From Paraphysoderma sedebokerense (Eukaryota > Blastocladiomycota > Physodermatomycetes > Physodermatales > Physodermataceae), in the NCBI GenBank assembly GCA_025602915.1, contig JAHLJZ010000054.1, forward strand, positions 99,448 to 163,447: DNA of 64,000 bases, written 5' to 3'. Shown here one piece after another: positions 36,052 to 47,371 of the stretch; position 1 is the first letter of the stretch; each line of letters starts with the position of its first letter. Position numbers and translations under genes: made by a program. The notes under the pieces were generated by a model. That model saw only the letters and a program-made list of their open reading frames with translations. It was not told the DNA's origin and searched no databases.

Positions 36052-36856
36052 TTAATCGTCTTTCGGAACGGGTAATCCACACGGCTGAAGCATTTTCTAA
36101 CCAACACAAATAATTCAAGAGTCGGTTAAATTATTTCATTACATTCATGAAAGAATGGAAGAAGAAAAAAAGTTGTACCTCTTTCATGTTAAATTTAACT
36201 CTAGCGATGGACTCGTTCTCCGCTATAGCAAAGTAAGCTGATAACGAGTGCCGACCGATATAAGAAGCGTACGAATCTCGATGTTGGTTAACGAGCCATT
36301 CACTATTAACCAGTAAAATCAAGATATCAAAACAATTGAAAAAAGTGGAAAGAAGTTTATGTGATGTTGGTTGGAACGATGCAAAGAGGAATGAAAATGA
36401 GGATGGATAACTAACAATTTACTGGTATCGGCGTGTCCGGTACCGACGTATTTGGATTGTACTATTCAGGACAGTCAAAGAGGCGGAAATCGGATGTAAT
36501 CATTATAGGTTTATAGTGATTGGTTATTGATCGTTTGAGAGAATTGTGAGTATGATTAGAGAGTTAAAGAATGATTGTTCATTTGAAAACAAAAAACAAA
36601 TAACAAAGAAGGGTTAATCAATCGGTAAAAGAAGTTGGTATGATGAGTGATTTGATCGTTGATTTTACAATAAAAGATACAAAATTGTAATACGATCCAA
36701 CGATGTATTCTATAAAGAATCAACAAATCGGTCCGTTGAAATACGTTGAAAGAGACTTACAATGTTCAATCTGACTGTTCAAGTTCATACGATCCTGTCA
36801 AAGCAAATAAGGTCAGTGATTGTCGATACGGATTGTATCTGAGGATTTCGTACCAT
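36052..36856 (-). CDS. SF3B5: Splicing factor 3B subunit 5 (SF3b10 / Ysf3)
   Basis: A small U2 snRNP protein of the SF3b complex that supports branch-point recognition. The 83-aa product is split over five exons: ATG alone at 36856-36854; DRMNLNSQIEH (about 36.75-36.79 kb); LQSKYVGTGHADTSK (about 36.42-36.47 kb); EWLVNQHRDSYASYIGRHSL then SAYFAIAENESIARVKFNMK (about 36.18-36.31 kb); and KMLQPCGLPVPKDD ending at 36052. Every segment aligns by eye with animal SF3B5, which is 86 aa. The first coding exon contributes only the start codon, immediately followed by GTACGA. If the exon were skipped, a Met three codons into exon 2 could serve as an alternative start. Confidence 0.93.
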
Positions 36857-37134
36857 GTTGATAACGATTTCTTTATAGTACTAAGTGGGGATGGGGAACG
36901 TAGTATGTACTAATACTGGAATGGGGAATGATATGCTTTGGTTGGGAAGTCACGTGCGCAAGTCAAAAAGTCAAGTTGAAGGTGAACAGGGGAGTCAGGG
37001 ACATCGATTACGATGAAAGAATAAATTAAGTAGAATGATTTATAGAAGTTCGCCAATTGCACGGAAAATAAAACAGAGTATGCTTGAAACATTTAAATAC
37101 AGCTTTAATGCAGTTCCCTAATTTTTGCATCACT

Positions 37135-38688
37135 TCACCAATAACTGTCCGTATCGTAGCTCTTCACCCTGCTAAACCAAAACGGCCTGAAATTCTTTAA
37201 CGAAAAATCAGTTTTCTCGATTTCTTCGTGGTCGCCGACTGCAGTCATACAGTAATAGTCCATCCAACTCAATTTGTTGTGTTTGCCTTTGCTACCACTT
37301 TTCAGTTCCAACTCCATAAAGTACACATTTTTCGGTCGATCTTTATCTGTCAAGATCACAGACACCGTTGATCCCTTAATTGTGTATGTGCCCGTCATAA
37401 AATTTTTCAGTTTTGCCATTGAATTCACGACTGAGCTGGAAGACCGGGATGAGGAGGGCGGATGTGGACGGTTAAAATTTTTAATCACGGCCGACGGTTC
37501 AGAGGAGGTCAACAGGGAAATACAATCGCCGTTGCGGAAAAATCGAAGAAAACGATAATACTCGACAATATGAATGGGTTGATTGTAAGAGTTTTCGGCT
37601 AATCCAGCCCTGAAGTAGATACAACGACTGATAAATACGTAGTCAGTAAACTGAAATAAAGATAGAAAGGTCAAGCAAATATTAGATAATGACAGAAATT
37701 AGCTCACCTAATGTATGTTCCTTCGACTCTTACTCTTGGATGATGAATGAAAAACTCTCTCCAGTCGAGTGAATACAAGTCTTCACACTTTTCAAGCTCC
37801 GCCTTTTTATACGTAGCTTGGGAAACATGTTTCCATATGCTTGGTTCCAACGACACCAAGAACCACTTCTTGCAGGCATAGCTCAAAGCAGAAACAGAAT
37901 TCAGATCGATCACCGCCAAACGCTTCATGATTTCCAGCAAAATCTCATGAGGGAGAATTGAGAGATGCACAGGTTTATTCGCCTTGAGGGGAACAAAACC
38001 TTCACAAGTATCAACACAAGATTGAATAAAGGCTTGAGACGCTGTATTAGATTTGGTGATGGACTTTGACGGGGAGGCCGATACATGACTTTGCAGAGAG
38101 GACGTAGTGGGGTTTGTGGAGGAAGTGGAAGGCAGTGAAGGGGTATTTTTTATGACATTTGTGATGTATTTGTGGTATAGAATGTCAACATTGGAATCCA
38201 ATTTGAAAGCTAATCGGTAGTGGGCCAGGGCATCATTCAGTTGGCCTTCCCGTTCATATTGCTGAATTTTAAAATGCAAAAATCGTTACTTTCAATGCAA
38301 ATTGGTTCAAAATCAGGGTTCAAACACAAACCACAGCAATTTTGTATATCTCCAAGGGATCATTTTCTTTTGGTTTTGAAAGAGAGAGTGACTGGAGATT
38401 CTGACTAATCTCTTGAAGAGCATTCGACGGCTTGGGCTTGGGCGGCGGAGATGTAGCGTAGGATGGTTGAGGAGCCGACTTGGAGGATGAAGAGGAAGGC
38501 TGATTGAGAATTGACCTCGGTATCAGAGGGGAGCGATGAGTTTCTGGAGCGGGTAAGGGGAGATTTGAAGGAGGAGGTGGGGTTGGGACTGGGAGTGAAT
38601 GAGGGCCCTGGTGGATGAGTTCCTCTTTCCATTTCCTCCTGAACTCCTCGAGCTCTTCAGCGACGACGGGGACAGAGATATCATCCAT
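37135..38688 (-). CDS. FBXO9: F-box only protein 9 family (HRT3/Pof7)
   Basis: Start MDDISVPVVAEELEEFRRKW at 38688 (an upstream in-frame ATG at 38865 adds 59 unlikely residues). A Pro/Ser-rich linker leads, after one intron, to a TPR/MIT-like helical pair (YEREGQLNDALAHYRLAFKL). The F-box is LSILPHEILLEIMKRLAVID then LNSVSALSYACKKWFLVSLE, followed by PSIWKHVSQATYKKAEL and DWREFFIHHPRVRVEGTYI, the family's hallmark. The C-terminal domain reads YVFISRCIYFRAGLAENSYN and IHIVEYYRFLRFFRNGDCIS, then a lipocalin-like strand set ending VKSYDTDSYW at 37135. Family members are SCF substrate receptors; the mammalian one controls TEL2/TTI1. Three exons. The order of domains matches fungal Hrt3/Pof7. Confidence 0.92.
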
Positions 38689-38992
38689 TAGTGTGATGTG
38701 TGGTGTGGTGTGGTGTGTGATGAGGGTGCAATGGATGTTGATGTTGTTGTAGCCTGCAATGATACGGCAAGAGAGGGAATCACAGAGGGAATTCGAAAGA
38801 GGGAATCGGTCACATGTTTGTTTGTCCCTTGGCCTGGGGAACGCGTGCTCACGTGACCTGCACATCTTTTGGATTCATTACACAGTAATTTCTACCAGAC
38901 AATTATTACACAGTAATTTCTACCAGACAATTATTACAAAGTAATTTCTACCAGACAATTATTACACAGTAATTTCTACCAGACAACTTCTA
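38689..38992. promoter_or_regulatory. Divergent FBXO9 / EF-hand-WD40 promoter
   Basis: The 304 bp between the two start codons contain, from left to right, a GT-rich microsatellite-like stretch (about 38.69-38.73 kb), an ACGCGT element at 38841-38846 next to an E-box-type palindrome TCACGTGA at 38849-38856, and the 28-bp tandem repeat described separately. The close pair of MCB-like and CACGTG motifs is a plausible regulatory cluster, but no factor can be named. Confidence 0.45.
38881..38985. repeat. 28-bp tandem repeat, about 3.8 copies
   Basis: Four head-to-tail units start at 38881, 38909, 38937 and 38965, with core AGTAATTTCTACCAGACAAT. The first two units are identical, the third has one change (C to A at its third base) and the fourth diverges at its end. 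The array stops about 8 bp before the start codon of the EF-hand/WD40 gene, so it is probably in that gene's 5' untranslated region or core promoter. No unit is longer or has a spacer, so it is not a CRISPR array. Confidence 0.9.
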
Positions 38993-41900
38993 ATGTCTAA
39001 TGTCCACTCGATTCCCTCGGGTAGTCCTCCCACTGCCACAGTGGTACAAGACCTGAAAATGTCACAGATTCAAGGTAGCCTGTCCATTAAGCTCTCATCC
39101 TTGAATCACTGTTAACTTAATCTGTATATAAAACCACCAATGAGCAGGCACACCACCAATGGACGATGATAAAATAAGCGCAAATCAATCAGCCCCTACC
39201 AAGAAAAAGATTCAACGATCGTGAGTTTCTTTAGTTGTCGCAAATGATAACCAGAGACCTTGATTTAATCGAATAACAAGCGTGTAATCTTTGGTTGCAT
39301 AGGCATGTGGACGTCCAGCAATACATGAATATCCATCACTTTGAACAGTTGATGCGCATCTTTCAGGAACACCAGAGCGAGGACGGGGAAGGCGGATTTG
39401 ATATCGACACTGTCAGTGTCAATCCCAGTCTCTACTTCCTTCTGAACTTCCTGCAGTAGTTGCAACAGCTCTAACAATATCACTGTTTAATTTAGTTTCG
39501 CGAAGTGTTTGGAAAAGTATTGGGAGGAAATCTCAATTTCGATCAAATGACTCAGTTATTCATGAAAATCGACGCCAATTCTGATGGCACGGTGAGCTGG
39601 GATGAGTTCTCAACTTTTGTCATGATGGGAGGAATAGAACAAGAAGTTGGCGTAAGTACTGATAGGGCTTATCATGATGCCTTATAGAATTTGCAGGCAT
39701 CTCATTCAAATTTTTCTTGCATTTGAAAGAAAATCGTTATCGATGAACGAATACGAAAGCTAGTCACTTCACCACACAAGGACATGATAAAGCGGATCGA
39801 CTACATCCAGAAAGAGCGCAAATACATGAGCATCAGGTAACTTGTCCTTGATACATTGACCGAATGTTCTCTGTTAAAGCATTACATGTTGCATTTGTCA
39901 GTCGGGACGGTACAGTTTGCCTGTGGTCCCCGACCTTGAAAATCCAACGAATAATCAGCACCAAGGAAGCCTCCCCCGGTATATCTTGGATCACTGATGC
40001 CGTTGTGATGCATGACCAGAATAAAGTTGCAATTGTGACAGATGATAGACAGTATGTTTGGATCTTCTGACCATTCATAGAATTAAACAATTCAAACAAT
40101 CGTCAATATTCCTTGTTTAGACTTAGCATTTACGAATTGACATCCATCAAAGCTCGAAAATTAGTCACGATAGGGCCGCTAGAGTATAACCCTTTGTGCG
40201 TAGCATATATAGGTTTCTCATCAGCTCCATTTTCTGTTTAGTTGATCTTGGCGATCGCGCTAACCCCTGCAATTTGATTATCTTTATACTGCATTCATTA
40301 GCAAAGTATGACGATGAAAAGTCCTTAATACTATTTGGCGATGACGGCGGATATGTCAATTTTCTATCTTTCACACGCCGATTTTTCATTGACTGTGTGT
40401 CAGATGTCGAACCAACGTATATTACTCCCGCCACTTTGGCAAAAAAAGAGGACAATATATACAAGCAGAATATGTCGCTTAATAAGGTCATTTTATCTGT
40501 ATTGACATGTCATTCTTTTAAAAATACCTAATATTTCCTTCTTTTTAATTGATAGAAAAAGATACATGATGATTGGATTGAGCAAATTCAGATTTACCGA
40601 GAACTAAATTCATTCGTGTCTTGTTCTTCTGAAAGCACAAAATCCATGGCCATTGGCGGTCTCGATAGAAAATCCGTGGGTTACGTTAGAGTTCCAAAAG
40701 GAATCAGATGCTTTGATTTTTCTAGAAGACCCAGTTTCCTGATAACTGGTGGCAGAGATAAGACAATGTATTGTCTACAATTCCGTGACTTTCCATGTCA
40801 TGTAAAAGCTAATCTAAGCTCTCAATTGATACCGGCTTTCACTCAAATTACAGCCGTTTATGGAACCCCTACGTTCTTTCCAAATGCGCCGGCTCGCTTT
40901 TCGGTCACAATGCGACAATCACCGAAATTACCATTAATCAAGAAGAAGCCCACATTATCTCGTTATCTGAAGACAAAGTGGTTAAAGTTTGGAGTATCAA
41001 AGATATGACATGTTTGCAAACCCTTACAGATAAAGTTCCGCATCGACCTGAAAATATCATCAGCGGGATGTACTTTGATGCGTTGAACAGACAGTTGGTG
41101 ACGGGTAGCAACAAATTAGAGTTGTGGCCGGTATGATTTAGACAGTCACTGCGGTTTGAAACACCTTAACCTAAACGTAGTACTTTGATCTTGTCTTGAA
41201 ATATCAGCTTTATACCCATTTCAAACAAGAATCAGTCGTAGGAAGTCATGATGCGCCGATTGTTGCCGCTATCTTTAACCATAATTTCCATCAAGTCGTA
41301 AGCGGGTGCCAGAACTCCACGGTCTCAGTCTGGGATGTCGGATCTGGCAATAAGACATTTCAATTCTTTAATCTTCACGGGGTAAATAATACAAGATTAT
41401 CTTTCTGAACTTTCTGATTGTGTTATGTTTATACTCATGAAGAAATTATGACTTCCAACTAGAAACTCGAGATTACTGCGATGTGCTTTGATAAGTCTTG
41501 TCGGAGGTTACTCACCGGTTCGCGTGACGGTGTAGTCAAGATGTGGAATTTTAACAACGGTCAACTTCTCAAGAAGATGGTCAAATCCACACGAGTTGAA
41601 ATATCTGCAGTCCTCCACGTTGAAATTAGCAACACCCGACTCGTCATTGCGGTAGGTTGGGACAGAAAAGTTTCAATTTTCATGGACAGTCCAGAAGACG
41701 ATGAGGAAGTTACTCCTATCCGCGAACTTTACGATGACGGCTCAGGTATTCAAAGGGGCCACCAAGACGACATTCTGGCAGTTTGTTTTGCCCCACCTAA
41801 TATTCTTGCCACGGGGGGAATCGACGGTTTAATTGTTGTTTGGAACTTGGAAAGCGCGAGCTTGAGGACAACACTGAAAGAAGAGTTCTTGGAACACAGA

Positions 41901-43976
41901 AGCCCAGAGGATAGAGCGATTGAGGAAATGTTGTTTCTCTATACGGGCTCAGAAAGCGGTAAAAATTCGCAAGTGAAATGTAAGAATTTCAAGTACCCAT
42001 TGGTGACTTGTCATGCGGACGGGTACATAAGGTTTTGGGATATATACGAGGGAATCATGGTTCATGAGGTTCGCGTAAAATTTCTTACTTCTTATTCTTA
42101 ACTACTCGAAATTTTATTTCCCAATTTCTCATTTCCGATCATTTATTCTGTTCCTTTACAGGTTTATGCAGACCTATCAGACTCCGAAGGACTCACAGCC
42201 ATGTGCGCCAGTCCATCGAGTGACTATTTAATTGTCGGCGGCTCGTCGGGTCATATTCATGTTTACGCGATTAAAGATTTCGCGATACTCCCTATCCAAA
42301 ACGTTATCGAGGAGACTGCCAATTTATTTTCTAAACATTGTGTATCAAAAACCATGTGGAAAGCTCATCAGAAACAAGTCACAAGGTAGGGTGATATTTG
42401 ACAGTGACACTCACATAAGCTTAATTTAGATCTGTAACGTTCGTTCGCTTATTATCTAGCATTGATTACGTCTCGACCCACGATCTAATTTTAACTGCGT
42501 CCTACGACTTTACCGTCCGAATGTGGGCTCTAGATGGTACCCACACCATTTTCTACGCGAAAATTTCTGACCCAATAAAGATTAACTTGTCCCAAACTTA
42601 TCTGAAAATTCACTTTAGGTTCTCATGTCGGGATATTTGGTCAAGAAGAACTCTGGGAATTAGGCGATATCTCTACTTATATGCCTGTACCCTCGGATGT
42701 GCGACAAGAGCATTCAATGCGAAAGAATATGGAAGATACAGAGCAAGTACAGAGCATAGAGGAAACGAATCAAATGCGAAAATGTACGTATAAAATAACA
42801 GATGAATCGAGGTGAATGAATTGTTATGAAAATTAACCTTTTCGTTTTTGTATTGGTGGATATGAATGTATCCAGTCGGAAACATATCTTCACTTGCAGA
42901 GCGTATTGGTATGTTCATGACATTTCTGACAAGTTTAATTAAATGGTTGGCGTTTAATATGTTTGAATTTTATAGAAAAAGTTCTTTCAGCTGGTACTAC
43001 CCTAAACGAGCATACAAAAGAGATAGGTCAGTTTAGACGTTATTCAGTTTCAACAATTTAATCTTGACTGAAATGTTTTTAAAACGATTATTTAGCATCG
43101 TTATGGTCAAAATATAAAGACCAAGAAAAGAAAGTAAATCGAAAAGGTGTGTCTCGTTCTTCCGGTTTTTGGGGATACGAAAAATACTTGACTGTAACTA
43201 ACTTGTGGCTGTGGGTGTTGCTGTTGTCTTTGGTAGATTCGAAATCTGTGAAAGCTTTACAACAACTTGAGACAGAGTTAATTGAAAAGTTGAATTTATA
43301 TGATCAAAACGGTACTGAGAAATCAAAAACTGATAAAGAGAAGCGATTGCAAGAAACGGTTGTCAAAAAATGGAAAGGTTTGATTCTTTAAATTCTTTTA
43401 TTTATGATTCCATACTTTTCTTTCTTTCCTTTATTGTTGTAAAGTATGAGTGATACAAGAATTGACCATGTTGCGTATACCTAGAATTCTGTCGAAAAAA
43501 AAAGTTAACCAAAGATTGGGAATTATCCACACAATTGTTATCTTACCGACACGAAAAGGTAACTATTTTATCATCTTTCCTCACAACACAAAAACCACAC
43601 AATTGACTTCATCCCCTCAATTTTTAAATTTTCTAAATATCCTTAAAATAACACCGTCAACCACCTAATTCACCACCCAACCCAACGCCAGCAATTTTTC
43701 ACATTCAATCCGCACTCTCCCCCCAAAACAACAAAATCAGTCAAATCAAACTACATCACCACCAACCCCCGAACCCATCAACCCCAACTTTGTGTCCCCG
43801 TGAAATCTGACGCCGTGTTTAACGCGTTAGAATGCCACGATTTACAAGATCTCTCGACGGTTTCTTTTGGTCGTTTAGAAATGGAGAGAGAAGGGAATGG
43901 GGTAGGATTGGGGACTGTTAGTGAGAGTGATATGGAAATTGGTGGGGCGAGGTTGAGTTCTGTTTTGAAGTTGTGA
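38993..43976 (+). CDS. EF-hand plus multi-WD40 repeat protein (WDR49/WDR64-like)
   Basis: Start MSNVHSIPSGSPPTATVVQD at 38993; the first splice gives QGTPPMDDDKISANQ. One canonical EF-hand loop, DANSDGTVSWDEF, sits within NLNFDQMTQLFMKIDANSDG, preceded by a degenerate one (FQEHQSEDGEGGFDI). At least eight WD40-like units follow, including RDGTVCLWSPTLKI, SIYELTSIKARKL, GGRDKTMYCLQFRD, VSGCQNSTVSVWDVGSGNKT, LLTGSRDGVVKMWNFNNGQL, LATGGIDGLIVVWNLESASL, TCHADGYIRFWDIYEGIMVH and TASYDFTVRMWALDGTHTI. The C-terminal 250 residues are charged, over many small exons, ending MEIGGARLSSVLKL at 43976. EF-hand plus WD40 layouts of this type (WDR49, WDR64, EFCAB8) are mostly found in organisms with cilia, which would be notable in a fungus. 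Exon borders beyond 42.6 kb are uncertain. Confidence 0.8.
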
Positions 43977-44410
43977 TGAATGGTGAATGAAACAGTTATT
44001 GAAGTTGTTTAGTAGTTGAGTTTAGTATGATAATGTGACGTGACTGTCTACTGTGAACAAACGGAGGCAGAGGTTTTAAAGAACTGAATACATTGCGTGA
44101 ATACATTGTATTCATGGAATTGCGTACGATTCCAAGTTATTGATTTTGCCTGCAAATATCATATTTATAAAATAACCACCACACTACAGTCATGTCTGAA
44201 TGAAACTGTGGAAGCAACAACAGAAAAAAAGGTTGAAAAATAATAGAGCATGCTATATGAAATTTAATCTATGAACTGTTCAAGTTCTTTCATCCCTGGT
44301 AAACCCGACATACACATTTGACCGACTCTGATTGAATAGGTTATCTACTTCATGATAATTCACGAAAATTCAAAGTTCTATCCAATTCAAAACAAGAAAC
44401 ATTCAAGGAT
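43977..44410. other. Convergent intergenic region
   Basis: About 430 AT-rich bases between the EF-hand/WD40 stop and the URC1 stop. No feature recognised. Confidence 0.5.
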
Positions 44411-46628
44411 TTAATGTTGAATTTCATCCCACTCCCAATTTCTACCCTTCACTTCATCCAAATCTTTATTGGTCGGCACTTTTCCCGTCGTGAAATACCC
44501 GGCAGCAATTTTAGCGTCAATTTCGACACGAGAATCTGGAGGGATTAATTCATCGGGGATAGGAACTCGTTCAACGATTTTGATACCAGAGTTGACGATG
44601 GCGTCGTATTTCCTATTTTTGAATCAAAACAATACTCATGTTAGGTAACGTTAGTGGAAGAAGAGTTTTAAATTTGACGCACATATTAGACATGGACATC
44701 ATTCTGTCGACTTTTGTGATTCCCAACCAATGCAACACATCAGGCATAAGCGCTTGGAACCTAGCGTCTTTCACACCTGCTACATTTTCGGTTCGTTGGA
44801 AATAAGCGCTGGCTAAATCTCCACCTCTTTTACGAGCATTGTAGACGAGGTATTTTGTGACTTCTCCTAATGCGCGTCCTTCTTTACGGAAGTACACGAT
44901 GACACCGCTCCCGCCGTTTTGGGCTTCTCGTACACATTCTTCAATACCGTACATGAGGTAGGGTCGACAGGTACAAATGTCTGATCCGAAAACCTAGCAA
45001 CAGATGCGGTATAATTGGATTAATAGGGTTGATAGAAACGAAGAAGAATGAAGGCGAAAAGATTCATACATCTGAACCGTTACATTCATCGTGGACACGC
45101 AGTGTTAACTTTTTGTTGGGATCCGGAATACTGTCAACGCGACCAAAGATGTATATCGTCAAACCGCCAATTGGGGGCTGAGAGATGTCCATGTCAATAT
45201 ACGTTTCGTCACATGGAGTTGAGAACTATGCAGATAGATACCAAGAAAACTTTGAGATCGGGTCGAGTGATTAATTCAGGGTACATGCCTCCTGTATCCT
45301 CGCTGCGAAAGATAAGTCAATTATGAATGAAGACGAACAGAAGTAGTCAGCAAAATTGTAACTTACAATAAGGCTCTTCGAAGCGTTGACTCTTCCACTC
45401 CGAAGCGAGCGGCGACTCCAGGGAGATACCAAACCGGTTCAACGGCAGCTTTCACGACATTTAATTCTCCTGTTTCGTTGATTACAACTTTGCCATCCAC
45501 CTTTAATCTTCCCTTTTTCACGGCTTCCTCAATCTCCGGTATTTTCATGTGAGCTTTGGTAATAGCGATACTGGGACGAATATCAATTTGATTTTTAATC
45601 TCATCAGCAAATATTTGCTGAACAATGTGACCCCACGGATCCATTGAGACAATCTTTTCGGGATCTCCCCATTGCGGATTGGGTGCGAACTTGATTGGAG
45701 GTTCGGTATTGACTAGGTCGGGACGATGAGTAGGTGGAAGGGCACCAATGGCGACACTGAGAGCGTGGTAGATACAGTAAGAGCCGCCGTGAGCGCCGAT
45801 GGAGTTGCGGATACGGATGGAGTTAGGATGGCGGGATGCAACGATAGGTCCTCTCACTTTCGGATCTATTATACAGGAAGACAAGATACAGTTGGAGCTT
45901 AATAACATTGGAGGAACAGGGCACAAGATTGAAAAGGCAAGACATCGGCTAGCGTTTGTTAGTTGAATACTTTACCTGCGGCTCCCCACTTCAAAGTCAG
46001 GGGTTTAATTCCCACCTGTCCCGGATACGTTGTGAGGATTACTCTGGAGGAATACTGATTGTGTGCTGATACGGAGCGACGTTTTGAGCCTGAAGTCGGG
46101 GAAGCTGAAGTTCTGGGTGGTCGTTCGTCGGATTCAGCCTCTGTACCATTCTCGGGTTTATCTGTGACGTAAACATGGAGAGGAGACGTCAACAAGAGTT
46201 TGCAACAGTAAAACCATGCATCATGCCGGTTTTCTCAAACAGATGAAAGGTGTAATTATGGAGTTGGGAGATAAGCAATCACAACAATATTACCTAGAGG
46301 AGACGGTATAGGAGACCCCGGGGAAGTACCTAACATTTCCACACTCCCGCGGCGTATATGGTGCGATGCGCTGGCATCCTGCAATCTAGTTATTTCCTTT
46401 TTAGTCTCTTCTTGATATTTATCGACCTAGTTTTAGAATGAAGGTGTGATGAAGGAATGAGTTTGTCAGAGCAATACTCTTGAGGTCAGCTTTGAGTCCG
46501 CATAATTGGAATGGGAAAGGCAGCCTTCGGGAATTAAACGTTACCTTTGCTGCGAGGTTCTGCTGGTCGACCTGAAGATGGTTGATGGACTTTAGAATTT
46601 GCTGTAGAATGGCATTGTTGTCTGCCAT
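44411..46628 (-). CDS. URC1: URC1: GTP cyclohydrolase II-like uracil catabolism protein
   Basis: Fungal Urc1 belongs to the URC pyrimidine degradation pathway and is a paralogue of GTP cyclohydrolase II (RibA). Start MADNNAILQQILKSINHLQV at 46628 opens a coiled-coil N-terminus, then a Ser/Pro-rich linker. The conserved domain begins VILTTYPGQVGIKPLTLKWG and continues GPIVASRHPNSIRIRNSIGA, HGGSYCIYHALSVAIGALPP, MDPWGHIVQQIFADEI, and RPSIAITKAHMKIPEIEEAV. The zinc-site region reads RVHDECNGSDVFGSDICTCR, with a Cys triad like that of RibA, followed by GVIVYFRKEGRALGEVTKYL and MPDVLHWLGITKVDRMMSMS. It ends EVKGRNWEWDEIQH at 44411. About seven introns. Metal ligands and the arginine-containing GRALGE motif are intact. 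Confidence 0.92.
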
Positions 46629-47371
46629 TGCGATGGTGCTCTGTTTTAATGGGATGAGAGGGAAGGAAGCGATAAGAGATGGTGCGAATTTCCGTTGATA
46701 TTAAAAATGTGGTCAAACACGGGCGGGTCAAGTGATCGTCATCAGACATATGCTTAATTGAGAGGGATACCCTCATCTGCTTGTGGTTTTGCATCTGTTG
46801 TCTGCAATTGTCTTACTTTTGTATTTCATTGTATGATTCGAGAAGAGTCTTGCTGATTTTTACATCAAATTGTATTTCTGGTTGTGGGATTCAAAGGTTC
46901 AACTGACGTGCCGGCGACTCTTGCGGGTATGCCTTTTGACAGCCAGAGCAGCTGAAGAGCAGCAAGCAGATGTATCCATCGCAGTGTGCTATCCGGATAA
47001 TATTGCCTCTGTCTGTCCATAATCCATATAGTATATACTATGTACTTCTAGTGTACAGTGCTCGGAAGAAAGCCGGCCCAACGCGTCTAAAAATAGGCCA
47101 GCTACATGCCTCTTGCGACCTTGTCTTATCCCATGACATACGTACACATGGATTCATATGCGAGAACAATTCCTATAGAAACATATATTACATACCATGA
47201 TAGATACATCCAATTGATACACAGAAAGTGTGAGTGGAGAAAGGGAATGCGGTGCACGTGGTGTGAGTGACACAAGGGCGCATCCATGACTTTTTGCTTG
47301 GGAACATTTTTTCGCTCTTTCGTTCCCTCTTTTTCATTCCCTCTTTTTCCCACTCTCTTTGTAGATTACAT
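46629..47371. other. Divergent intergenic region URC1 / F-box-LRR
   Basis: About 740 bp with promoters for both neighbours. It contains one ACGCGT near 47.08 kb and one CACGTG near 47.26 kb. A pyrimidine-rich tract at about 47.31-47.36 kb ends in TTTGTAG just before the plus-strand start, so it may instead be the acceptor of a 5' UTR intron. No RNA gene was seen. Confidence 0.45.

Noticed and set aside
38881-38985. 28-bp repeats as a CRISPR array
   Set aside because: Units are directly adjacent with no spacers, and the genome is eukaryotic.
45048-45326. 92-aa plus-strand frame inside URC1
   Set aside because: The minus strand here encodes the conserved zinc-site exon of URC1.
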